64,000 bases of DNA from Pleurostoma richardsiae (taxonomy: Eukaryota; Ascomycota; Sordariomycetes; Calosphaeriales; Pleurostomataceae): assembly GCA_030052745.1 (NCBI GenBank), contig JANBVO010000001.1, positions 558,001-622,000 of the forward strand, in the 5' to 3' direction. Of the stretch, positions 43,121 to 54,500 are shown one piece after another. Within the stretch, counting starts at the first letter, position 1. Each line of letters starts with the position of its first letter. The notes under the pieces were generated by a model that ran no database searches, was not told the origin of the DNA, and worked only from the letters and a program-made list of their open reading frames with translations. The translations under genes and the position numbers were made by a program.

Positions 43121-44605
43121 TCATAGCTTTGCTGACAGTGACTTGCTCATATGCATCCTCATCAACCCGACTAGAACAGCGGCCGCGAGTGCCATGGATC
43201 CAGCATAGAACATAGCTGGCCTGAACGCTTTGAGCCCAGAGTCAGCGCCGCCGTATGCCTGTAGAAGGTAGCCGGCGATCGGCGCCCCCTATCTCCCGGG
43301 TCAGTCGGTGTCCTCTTCAAGTTGGTATGAGCGAGTGTTGTCTTACCATCAGGTACCCGCCAACCCAACCGGTGACTACCATGCCCATCGCAACAGCCAC
43401 CCTCTGCGAGCCAAACACGTTTCCGATGACTGTTGGCATCGTCGCAAAGAACCCGCCGTTGGAGGCGCCATTGACGACGACAAATGCCGCGAGGGGTGCA
43501 AGAGTAGTCGACGCAGGCCAGAGCGCAAGCATACTGACGGCGGTCAGGAGAAGGGAGCAGAACAGGGTGTTCAGGGGGCCGAGTCGGTCGCAAAATAGGC
43601 CGCAGAAAATACGCCCCACGGCGGAGGAGAAGTTGAACCCGGCGAGGAGGCCGGCGCCGGTGCTGGATGACAGCCCGATGGACTGGCTGTAAAGGGGTAG
43701 GAAGAAGGGCGGCACAAGCAGCGGGAAGGTCGCGACGGCACCAGCGAGGAATATGAGAACAAACTTCGGGTCCTTGAATAGACGCCTGTGGCAGGAGTGC
43801 GGACGTTAGTGGTTTGGGCGATCATCTCCGGGATCAGACAAGGTGCTTACCATTCAATGAAGCCGGCCGTGCGAATCGGCGTGCGCTCCTTCACCGCCCA
43901 CGCGGCCGGCAGGCCGGTCGCCAGGGTCGCGAAGCCCAGAATCCGGTAAGCCCATGCCGGGCCGAACCTCTGGATGAGCGCATCCAGCGCGAAGCTCGTA
44001 ACGGCGCCACCGAGGCCCCCGCCCGCGAACACGATGCCGTTGGCGAGTCCCCGCTTCCGGCTGAAGTACTGCGCCGGCGTCACCGACACTGTCATGAAGC
44101 AGAGGCTGATGCCGAAGCCCATGGCCACGCCGACGGTGAAGAACAGCGCGCCGACGCTGCGCACCGCGAAGCTGCTGACGATCTCGGCCAGTCCCAGGAG
44201 GAGGATCCCCAGCATGCCGGTTCGGCGGGCGCCCAGCCAGCGGATGACGCGCGCGTTGACGACAGCCAGGGCGGAGATGAGCGCCGTGGAGAGGGAACCC
44301 ACGAAGGACAGTGTAGCAGAGGAGGAAAGGCCCTCGTTGACGAAGGCATTCTGCAGCACGCCCCAGCTGTACCCCGTGCCGACGAACCACCAGGCCAGGA
44401 CGGCGCAGCCCGTGATGACGACCCAGCCGTAGCCGCCGTCCGGGACTGTCGAGTCGGCTAGACGGGACGCCTCGAGCACGGGGTCAGCGCTGTGAGAGGA
44501 GCCAGTGTCTCCACGGTCTGGATCTCGCTGCGTGACGATGTGCTGTGAGGTATCGCCGAGCTCAATGCCCGTTGTTATTGTTGTAGATGCTGTCGACGAT
44601 GTCAT
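43121..44605 (-). CDS. MFS monocarboxylate-transporter-like protein
   Basis: This is a 453-residue carrier of the fungal MCT (Mch/Esbp6-like) group. Minus-strand exons are 43851-44605, 43347-43785 and 43121-43288; introns are 65 and 58 nt. PDGGYGWVVITGCAVLAWWF with VGTGYSWGVLQNAF is the MCT helix-1 signature. YFSRKRGLANGIVFAGGGLG is the helix 4-5 loop, and VGRIFCGLFCDRLGP is the second-half loop motif. The last exon (GAPIAGYLLQAYGG) completes helices 11-12. It is convergent with the acetyltransferase gene (98 bp apart). Despite the name, fungal members often do not move monocarboxylates; the substrate is unknown. Confidence 0.9.
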
Positions 44606-45569
44606 GTCTTCGATAAGCTCAATTACTTGTCCCAGCTATGTAATGCCGGATACAGATCAAACGTGGTTTCTAGCGGATAGGATATTTTGTGATCAGTGGT
44701 CATCGACCAAAGCTTATTCGCCGCGCCTTTCTTTCGACATCCGTCACCCGCCCATCTGCTCGATTGAGCATTAACCCTAGGTCTGATGGAGACATTCAAG
44801 GGTGCCGCGAGAGCAGTCGTCCAGGTTGTCAAACCATCGGCAATTCTGACAATAGTCGGCTGGGTCGAATACCGTCTCGCAGCAGCGCTTCTCAACTCCG
44901 TTACAATTGCACTTACGCATTGATGCAACCGAGAGCCATCATGTCTCTGCACTTCAGCTTTCACGGCTGGAAATTCTGGAATACCAGCACTTGGCATGTC
45001 GAGGAAGATTGCCTGTCTTTGAGCTCACATATTGGCGGTATAGAATCGAGTGCTCAATTGTTCGAGAGCTCTGATTCCCCCTGAGCTTCTTTGCTTCCGT
45101 CGGCCCCGCGTATCAGGTCCCTGGACCCGTCTCGTCTCATCCAGCTCTGCTTGGCTGGCATTGCGAAAGAGCACTTCTTCGCCTACGTATTTGACAAAGA
45201 ACAGCCAGCGGTCTGAGCCGCGTTTGGCTGCAGGACATGCAACAGGTATAGAACCACTCCACGTGTGATTAGACTTACCTTACCTACCTCGCCTGCCGAG
45301 GTAGTCCGTCCTCCGTAGATGCGGAGGACGCCGGCCGGGCGCACGCAGCGCAATCGGGAAACATCATGAAGTTGTGGGACCCGGGGATCTCATAGGCCCC
45401 ACTGGCCTCCCGCCCGGCAGAATTGTGGGGTTTTCTGTCCACGCCGGGTTAGTCATTCTCTACCCCTCCAGCCCCTCCAAAAAGTCACCTTCGACATCCC
45501 ACCATCGTGAGAATTCCTTTTCCTGCCCAGGCGCCCTACGCTCCAAATCACGCAAAGAACCCACCCATC
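44606..45569. promoter_or_regulatory. Divergent promoter region, MFS / aspartyl-tRNA synthetase
   Basis: This 964-bp region lies between divergent starts. TACCTACCTCG with GCCTGCCGAGGTA forms an imperfect inverted repeat at about 45283-45306. A 124-codon minus-strand frame (44623-44997) has no motif and is treated as chance. Confidence 0.45.
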
Positions 45570-47497
45570 ATGGCCGACGAGTCGAAACCCACGGTCCCGA
45601 TCGTGGAGTCCGCCGCGACGACCTCCAAGAAGGCTGCCAAGAAGGCCGAGGCCAAGGCGAAGAAGGAGGCCCAGAAGGCCCAGCGTGCCGCAGAGCGCGT
45701 TGCTGCCGCGGGCACTGCAGGGTCTGAGCCGACCGAGGACCTCGCCAAGGACAACTACGGCCGCGCGACCGCCACCTCCCCCGCTGTCTTCTCCCCGGGC
45801 GTCGAAGAGGTCCACCTCCGCTCCCTCGGCGACGAGCACGTCGGCAAGCCGGTCATCGTCCGGGCATGGCTCCAGAACACGCGAATGCAGGGCGCTAAGA
45901 TGGCCTTCATCGAGCTGCGCGAGGAAGGCAACTGGACGATCCAGGGCGTCCTGGCGGCCACCAATCCGCCCGCCGAGGGGGAACAACCGACCGGGCCCGT
46001 GGTCAGCCGGCCAATGGTCAAGTGGGTGGGCAGCATCAACGTTGAGAGCTTCGTGGCAGTCGAGGCGACGGTACAACGCCCACTTGAGCCTGTCAAGAGC
46101 TGCCGTGTTTCCAACTACGAGCTGCACGTCACCAAGTGCTTCGTGCTGGCCCCTGCTCCCGCCATGCTTGGCCTGACGCTGGCGGCTGCAAACCGCGCCG
46201 TGGCAAACTTCAGCGACGAGGAGCCGGCTCCGACAGAAGCCGAGAAGGACCCCGAGGCTGCGGTCCCGGCCGCCACCATGCTCACTCACCTGGACAACAT
46301 CGTGATGCATAAGCGCGCCCCTGTTCAGCAGGCCATCGCGGTATGTCCATAGAATTGAGCGAGAATATTGGCCTTCAAGTCGCTAACGGTAAATCCTAGG
46401 ACATCCGTGCCGAGGCCAAGGATCTGTTCCGCACGTACCTCAAGGAGCGCGGCTTCAAGGAGTTCGAGCCGCCATGCCTCATTGGTGCGGCATCCGAAGG
46501 CGGCGCCAACGTTTTCCGCCTGCCATACTTTAACCAGGAGGCATTCCTGGCCCAGTCGCCACAGTTTTACAAGCAATTCGAGATTGCTGGTGGTCGGAAG
46601 CGCGTCTTCAGCATCGGTCCCGTCTTTAGGGCCGAGAACTCGAATACGCCCAGACATATGACCGAAGTAAGCTAATTCCTGTCCCATACCTCTGAATATT
46701 ATCCCAGAGGATGCGGAGAGCTGACGCGTAGTGACTTAGTTCACGGGTCTTGATATGGAGATGGAGATCACGAAGGACTATAAGGAGGTCCTTCACATGC
46801 TGGAGGGTGTGCTGTTGCACATCTTCCGCGGTATCAGGGGTAAGTTTGCGTTTACTCCTGTTGGCAGAAGAAGAAGAAACGGTGGACTAACTTGTCGATA
46901 GACCGCTGCGCCGCCGAGGTTGAGCTCGTCCGTGCTGTTTATCCCTCCGAAGAGATCCTCCTTCCCGAGCCCGGACAGGAGCTCCGCCTGACATTCGCCG
47001 AGGCCCAAAAGCTGCTGCGCGAGGAAGGCCCCGAGGAGTTCCGAAATGTCAGTGACGATGAGGACATGTCGACTCCACAGGAGAAAGCCCTAGGTGCTCT
47101 GGTTCGCCAGAAGTTTAAGACCGACTTCTTCACGGTCGACAAGTTCCCCGAAACCGCCCGGCCTTTCTATGCGAAGCTCGACGACACCAGCAAGCCCGTG
47201 GAAGGAGGTGCGCAGGTCACCAACGCCTTCGACATGTTCCTCCGCGGACAGGAGATCCTGTCTGGCGGCCAGCGTATCAACGACCCCGACGAGCTCGAGG
47301 CTCGTATCCGCTCCAAGGGTGTCGACCCCGCGAGTGCCGGCATCAAGGAGTACATTGATGTCTTCCGCCAGGCCGGTGTCCCGCCGCACGGTGGTGGTGG
47401 TATCGGCCTTGACCGCGTGGTCGCGTGGTTCCTTGCTTTGCCCAGCGTGCATCTGGCCTCTTATTACCCACGGACGCCCAGGAGACTGCTGCCATAA
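45570..47497 (+). CDS. DPS1: Aspartyl-tRNA synthetase, cytosolic type (class IIb)
   Basis: The enzyme charges tRNA-Asp in the cytosol. Exons are 45570-46340, 46400-46666, 46740-46839 and 46902-47497; the product is 577 residues, the normal length. A Lys/Ala-rich N-terminal extension ([19 protein letters not shown]) is the tRNA-binding helix of eukaryotic AspRS. An OB-fold anticodon domain follows ([20 protein letters not shown]). Motif 2 reads [16 protein letters not shown] and then [27 protein letters not shown] and [16 protein letters not shown] are the flipping and motif 3 regions. The His that I expect in the NTHRH loop is Pro here, and HAGGG is HGGGG, so it may be a diverged copy. It ends in RRLLP, near the family's terminal R-L-x-P. 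Confidence 0.92.
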
Positions 47498-48254
47498 GCT
47501 CTCCACTGAATGGAATTCAAGCCTCACGGTGTAAGGCCTCACGGCGTTGTCATTGTAGAGCGATCATGCGGATAGGTCGAAGTTTAGATGGGGGTTCTTG
47601 TTTGAAGACGAGATTTCTCAAGCCGGATTGTGATCTAGATGCTCGCTTCTTTGGCAATACCAGCTATCGAAGTTAGAAAAGAAAAATAACGAAAAGTGGT
47701 ATGATCCCGTCTTAGATTTCCACAATAGCCAGAACGTTTTTGACCATTGCGAATGGTATGCTTGCTATCATGCTTAGTTGGAAATTACTGAGTTTCTGCT
47801 ATGCTATACCGTCACATGTATATACAATACCCGACTTCTTCAAGCCTCTCTGTGTTGTAATTGAAAAGTCGCACCATTGACTCACGTGGCTATGGCAAGC
47901 AAGCCGAACCTTTCGACATGGTTTCAGGGACCCAGAAGAGCCATGTAGGCGCTCATCGTCGGCGACATCGGATTCGACCTAGCATCTGATAGAACGAGCA
48001 CTCAGCTGTGGAGGATATTTGTTGCAGAATACTTTTGCATTCATACGCTAGACTTACATGTCACTTGAACAACCTTCTGGTTCGCGTCATTATCAACAAG
48101 TATCTCAACTTGAATACCACAACATGCTGTAGAAAATGGATGCTTCCCCTGCCCGTCTAGTTAAATAAAGAGTCACCTTGCCATATATAGCCGCGACCAG
48201 AGAAGTGCCCTCCGTGTGCGTCCATACACCCGAAGACATCCCCTGGCACCGTCC
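47498..48254. other. Intergenic between convergent genes
   Basis: These 757 AT-rich bp lie between the 3' ends of the synthetase and the ATPase. No gene is seen. Confidence 0.5.
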
Positions 48255-51200
48255 TCACCAAGCGATCTTGGCGAGGACTCCCCTGGGCCACTTCCGAACG
48301 CAAAACTTCCTAGTCTCATCCAGTAACAATATGCCAAGGCCAAAGGTCATGGGGAGGAACCAATGCTCCACAGGCACCGCGGTCGTTGCCAACACGTTCT
48401 GCAGGCGCGGAATATACAACCAGAAGAAGGCCATGACCAGGGCGAAGAGGATTGCAGGGAAGAGCCACAGGTTCTGGGTCTTCTTGTTGAAGAGAGGCGG
48501 GTGCTGGAAGATGGAAAGCCGACGAGTGCGGACGGCGAGAAGGTTGAACCATTGCCTACAGGTCAAGTCTTGTCAGTCTCTGAACTCTCTGAAGGTGGTG
48601 GGGGAACGCACATCACCACGAGGGTCACGAAATAGATTGAGCTGGCCTCATTTAGGCGGGCGGTATAGTAATCCGGGTCGATATAGCTGGGGAAATTGCC
48701 GAAGGAGAACCACTGGATGCTGAACGGGATGCCTTTTCGCTGCATGTACCAGTACGACATCGAGAAGGAGCAGACTGTCTCTATGACGCCGACGAAGCCG
48801 TAGCTCTGGACTATGAGCTGCCAGTTGACAAGGCGATCAACGCCTATCTTGCGAGGAGGGCGAAGCAGGACGTCCGCCTCAGGGGCCTCATATGCCAAGG
48901 CCGTGGCAGCTAGACAGTCTGTGAAGCAGCTAAACAACGTTAGTTTGGGGAGTCTGGCGGCAATAGGAATGAGTGTCTCCATCAAACAGGAGACGACTTA
49001 CCAGATGATGATCATCAAGAAGCTGCTCAGGACCTGCGGCAGGCCGAACGCAACGTTTGTCATGACAGGCCAGAACTCGCTGAAGCTGCCGGCAGGAAGA
49101 AGGTACGCGATGGTCTTCTTCAGATTGTCGAACATCATCCGGCCGAAGCGCAGAGCTTCAACCACGCTGGAGAAGCTGTCCAGCAGCACCATGTCGGCAG
49201 CCTCAATGGCGATGTCGCTGCCGCCGCCGACGGCGATGCCGATGTCTGCGGCCCGGAGAGCCGGCGCGTCATTGACGCCGTCACCCGTCATGCCCACGAC
49301 TTGGCCACGAGCTTGGAGTTCACGGACGATGCGGAGCTTCTGCTCGGGGGTCGTGCGAGCGAAGACAACCTCGGTGAAGCCGTCTACAAGCTGGTCCCAT
49401 TGTGCCTCGTTGAGAGATAAGAGATCACCTCCACTAAGCACAATTGATGATGGGACGCTGGCATCGTCGCTAGTATGATCAGCCGTCACGATTGTCTTGT
49501 GCTTGCCACCGTCGGCAGTACGGGCCAGAGCAGACACGTCGGCTACAGCGGACGGCGGATTGCTGATAATACCGCACTCTGTCGCGATTGAGCGCGCTGT
49601 AAGAGCGTAGTCGCCAGTCACCTGGCTCTCGAGTCAGCTCTGCTGCAAGGAGTGAATAGATATTTGTCGGGGGCATACCATAAAGATGCGGACACCTGCA
49701 CGCCTGAGTGTGCGGATAACATGCGGGATCTCAGGTCGAGGCGGGTCTGCGATAGCAACTAACCCGACGAACGTGAGCCCGGACTTTGCATGATCAACTA
49801 CTTCTGTCTCGAAGGTCGATGACAGAGGTGAGGATTTTACGGCTTCTTTCGACAGGGACTTGTGAGCGAGAAGGAGTACGCGTCGCCCGTGAGCCGACCA
49901 TTCATCTTTTATAGCTTCAACCTTCCGGCGGGTGTCATTAGTGAAGATATGGGAAGCGCCAGAGGTGCCGATGTAGCGTGTGCATCGATCTAGCAAGACT
50001 TCAGGGGCGCCCTTGATAGTGAGAAGCCTGCAAGATTAAGGTCAGCCGTTGCTGACAACGTGAATTATCCAGGGAGGTTATACCAGTCGCCGGGTTGAAA
50101 AATAGCTGCAGTGTCGGTGGGAATGGCATATTGCAGACCGTCAGGGTGGGCGAGGGATAGGATGCGGATCATGTATTTGTTCTTGCTGTTGAAGGCCAGC
50201 TCGAATCTCGTCTTCCAGCAGCTTTTCAACTCAGAGACAGGACCGAGGGTTTCGGAGAAGCGGAGGATGGCTTGGTCTGTAGCGTCGCCATGTATCTTGC
50301 GTTCAGAGATTGGCAGATGTTTAGTTGCGGCATCGAACTCTCCCGCGTTGCAGAGGCCAGCAACGGTGCGCACTTGTTCAAGAGCATTGCTAGCGGTCGA
50401 GCCTGACGTATTTCGGTCTGCGACGAGGGTATCTCGTGCCCCGTCCGCGGTCATCTTTTCCGTTCCGACGGTGCAATCAGTGACAATCATCTTGTTCTAA
50501 ATCATTGGTGGTCAGAGGATTCGGTCTCAAGGGCAAGGTTCCGAGTTTCGGCGTACCGCAGTGAGAGTGCCAGTCTTGTCTGAGCAGATCACGGACACAG
50601 AGCCGAGTGTCTCGACAGTCTTCAGCGACTTGCAGAGGATTTTGTTCTTGCGCATCATGTTTGCACTAATAGTCAGACTGGCCGTGAGGGCGACAGGCAA
50701 CCCCTCCGGTATAAAGGCAACTGCTACTGACACGCAGTCCACGATGAGCGTCGGCACATTAATCCAGCTATGATGGTCCTTCCTGAGCCACGCAGCCCTG
50801 AAGAGCTAGTTAGTCTCACCGTCACGGTAATTAGTCAAAAAATAGAGGTAGCATACCAGAGGATGATGACGAGGATGATCATGGCAGCCATGATGGAACA
50901 AATGATCCACACAAAGTTCAGAACCTCACGTTCAAGTGTAGTCAGGCCTGTCTTGGGCTCGTTCGTCAACTTGGCAATTCTGCCAAACACCGTACGGTTG
51001 CCCGTAGCCACAACGACACCGGTACAGGTACCAGAAACGCAGTGCGTCCCTTGAAGCCCTATGCACTTAGTCTCGAGATAGTTGTCTTCAGTGGAGTCCA
51101 CAGTGGCTGCTAATGGCACCGATTCGCCTGTCCCTTGGGGTCAGCATCAAAACTGTCTGGGAGTTGACGAAAGCTTTACCAGTAAGGATGGACCGATCAA

Positions 51201-52147
51201 ATTTGGCATCGGACGAGACTTCAACAAAACGAACATCTGCGGGAAGTTTGTTACCAGCCTTGATGAGTATCACGTCTCCAGGGACAAGCTCCGTCGCCGA
51301 CGTGACGATCTGTGATCCATCGTGTAGGACGTGGCACTCGTCTGGTAGCATGGTCTTGATGGATGCCATAACACGAGATGAGGACCAGTCTTGCCACATA
51401 TTGAAGGCTGCCTGGATGAAGAACACCGCCAAGAGGACGATTGCAAGGGCGAGATTGGCCGGGGCGGGAGGGTTGCCGAGGGGCTTCCAGGCGATGAAGA
51501 CGAGGATGGAGGCAACAAGTAGGACGGAGCCAAAGCCCTGGAAGAAATATCCAAAGATTTTCCTGAAACGATGTGTCTCGGGTTTCGAAGGTGCATTCTT
51601 TCCATACTGTTCGAGTCTGCGTTTCCTCTGGTCTTGGGAGAGACCATCCGTGACCGAGGTAGAGAGCCTACGGGTGAGTTCGTCCACAGAGATGGTGTGC
51701 CATTCGAGGTCGACGAGATCTAGAGGGACGAAAGCCGGAGGTTAGCATGCCGTATCTATCAATCGTCTCCTCTTCCTGTCTATGCATTCTGTTCATCGAA
51801 ATCTTATGGAACAGGAACCGACCTGCTACTGCGGCGCTCTTGGCGTGCCTCGCGAGTTCTTCCTTGCGCTTGTACTCATCAATATCAATAGAGCTATATG
51901 ATCAAATGTTAGACTTTCTCGTACGGGTGCAGTGACCGCAACAGCCTTACACGGTGCGATATTGAATGGGAAGGGCGGCGGTGGGATCAATAGCACCGCC
52001 GCCGCTTCGAGCACTGTGGATGGAGAGAGAACCCATGGACAACGCGCGCTGGACGCGCGGACGAGGCCTGGGCGTCCCCGTTTCCTCGTCCAGGGCCTCC
52101 CATTGAAGGCGATCGCCGGTGCGGGACTCTTTGGATGGCGCGTCCAT
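48255..52147 (-). CDS. P-type cation ATPase, type II (Na+/K+-ATPase-like fungal group)
   Basis: This is an ATP-driven cation pump of 1106 residues, ten exons. Minus-strand exons: 51951-52147, 51823-51893, 51180-51719, 50857-51127, 50557-50797, 50084-50496, 49679-50027, 49002-49621, 48612-48929, 48255-48555. Motifs in order are LVPGDVILIKAGNKLPADVR, LTGESVPL (actuator domain), AFIPEGLPVALTASLTIS (helix 4 PEGL), VSVICSDKTGTLT (phosphorylated Asp), TIKGAPEVLLDRC (KGAPE nucleotide site), VTGDYALTARSIA (TGD) and VVGMTGDGVNDAPALRAADI. PEGLP with CSDKTGTLT and the C-terminal six-helix part fit the type IIC-like group. The residue after TLT is Ala where Gln is usual, next to an intron. The ion is unknown; Na+ or K+ is likely. 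It is divergent from the CAX gene. Confidence 0.92.
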
Positions 52148-54500
52148 GGTTCCCGAAGGCTGGCAGCAATAGACAAGCACGGATCAGAGGGTGCTGAAGG
52201 AAAACCAAACAGGACACAATGGAGGAGTTACATTCCGGGTCAGTCATCGGGTTACGATGGCGGCAGGGGGTTCTTATAGCCAGAAAAGGCTGATGCAAGA
52301 CATACTGGTCCTGCGCCGCTTGCAACCCCCCCTACTATCGCCATGCACAAATGATTCCGGGGAAGGGCATCCATCCTGCCCAGCTCTGCAAAACGTAACA
52401 GCTTCCACATTCGTGCTTATGCTTACTACTGCCTATGTAGGCCTGTTACATGACGAGACCCTGCGCCATCCAGTCGGCACAACCTACAAGGAGGGGACGG
52501 TGGGAACAATTTGGCCAAGCAACCCACTAGAAATGACCGCGACCAGTAGGCCTGGTAGCCTGTGGGAGCAACGGTAAGTCAAGCCAGCAGCAATATACGC
52601 TGGCGAGAGACAATTAGGAAGACTTCACAACGGGGTATCGCGATACCAACACTGCCCTGGGCTGTGGATACCGGAGAATTATCACGCATGTTCGGATGAC
52701 TGAGTCATGGCCGGGCGACAAAGAAAGGGCAGCATAAGGGCAGATTCAGAGGGGAAAGAAACGGCTTGAAGCTGGGAACCATTGCCTTCTCGATGCACGT
52801 GTTGGTGTCCCAGAGGCGGTGACGAATGAGCGATTTGTTTTGACGCCAGCTGCGGTAGAAGGGAGAATTCTCTAGCCCGACCCCGTAGGCTGCTCTGGCC
52901 GTCCGTCTGTAACCGCCAAAGGGCAAGTCGGATTTGGAAACGAAGGGGAGAATGAGCTAAACTAACTACCTACCTACATGTGAAAGGACGGCCGGTTTTC
53001 AGGAGGTTTGTAGACCTCTAACAACGTGTGCAAAATCGCTCATAGTGGGTGAAAGGCGGTGCTAATCTTGGTCTGATATCAAGTCTCTTGTTTTCAAACG
53101 TAAGATTTTGCCTCCTCATAGCCGGGTAGGGGGGACGCGACGCATCAGGAAAAGGCAAAGCCAGAAAAGCGCCGGAGGAGAAGATGGGGACCGCTCCGAG
53201 CGTGCATGAGATTCGAGGGGAAAACCGGTAGGGAGGAAGAGGATGTCGGAAGCTTGGGCCTCCTGGCGGCACAGCCCCCCTGGAGCTTCGAAGCTTATTT
53301 CGCCTTGGAGCTCTTTGCCGCGTCTCTGACTGGCCAGTTTATACGTCACTCAAGCATGCCACGGTGAGCTCTGCTGCATGTGCTCTCCGTATGCACATAC
53401 CAGCGCCTAGAACCCCCCCCGGGCTCCCTCCCGGATCACCGCAAGTTCGACATCAAACTTGTCTCACGCTTCTACACCATAGTGTGTGAGCTCCCCATGC
53501 TGTCGTCACAATTTTCCCTTGAAATTTTCCCATTCTTTAGTCTTCTAAGGGCGTTAGCTACCTATGCAAGAGAACAAAGATACCCATTTTCAGGGTCCAT
53601 AGTGGTGATGAGAGGAGTAGGGGCCTTACCGTTCGTCACGGAGGCACGTCCGACTCCTCGCCACCCCGAAGTGTCAGGAGGTTGCCGCGGGAACGCTTGC
53701 AAAATTTGCCAGGTAGCCTCTCACCGCGGCTACAGCGTCTTTGTACTGCTAGACTGGATCTGCGGAGCCCGCATGCTGCAAGACTTGATACGAACTGGGG
53801 CGCGTGAGCCCAGTCCTTCTGTCATTTCTAGGAACATGGTCCAAGCTGCGGGCGTTTCTTCCATAACAGGTACCACCTTGGCCTTACCCAATGGAGGAGG
53901 CACTTCATGACGGTGAGTTTCCATCATCTACTGCCGTGACCAGATCATCGCGGCTTCCCCAATGCGGTAATTCTTCAGAGGCCTCCTGTGCCACACTGCT
54001 GGGGGAGGTATCTCCGTCTACCTACCTAGGTACTTGACAGACACGTTTTACTCCCTGTCAATTCACCCACCTCTCGAAAGCTGTCTCATATCCCCCGACC
54101 CTTAGACGTGTCCTACTTGCTAGGCGAAGCTGCGCGTAAGCGCGTATGAGGAATAATCCCCTCGTCTGACTTCCTCGCTATGAGGAGAATCGTCATGAGA
54201 TGATGGGAACTTGAAGGCTTTTCCTGACACGGTGTAGTCTGGCGTAGCCTGGGATCAAGTTTCTCAATGTTAGTCTATGCAAAAATACCGGAAATGCTCC
54301 TGAATATGCCGCACTTGTTGTCTCCTATTCAACTGCAAGTTTGGAGTTGCCGCGGCCCAATGATTGGAAACGACTTTTGCAATCTCGCCAATCTCCCCGT
54401 CAAAGCCATAGGTTTACAGATCCATATTGCTACGCCTCTTTGCCATTGCCAGTTTTTTTTTTGGCACCCGCTCCTACTGGTCGTAACATCTTTTCAGCTC
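52148..54500. promoter_or_regulatory. Long divergent promoter region, P-type ATPase / Ca2+/H+ exchanger
   Basis: This 2.35-kb region is the largest gene-free stretch. A 176-codon plus-strand frame (53380-53910) has no motif, and its long version starts only with GTG. Elements seen are ACTAACTACCTACCTAC (about 52962), TACCTAGGTA (54023-54032) and a poly-T tract near 54452. Long spacers of this kind in fungi often hold extended transcript leaders. Confidence 0.45.

Noticed and set aside
50497-50560. Apparent loss of the residue after DKTGTLT in the P-type ATPase
   Set aside because: With donor GTACGC the join reads DKTGTLTANKM; an Ala for Gln outside the catalytic core is a tolerable variation, not a sign of decay.
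53380-53910. 176-codon plus-strand frame in the long ATPase/exchanger spacer
   Set aside because: The long form begins only at GTG; there is no motif, and the amino-acid order looks random. It may be part of a transcript leader.
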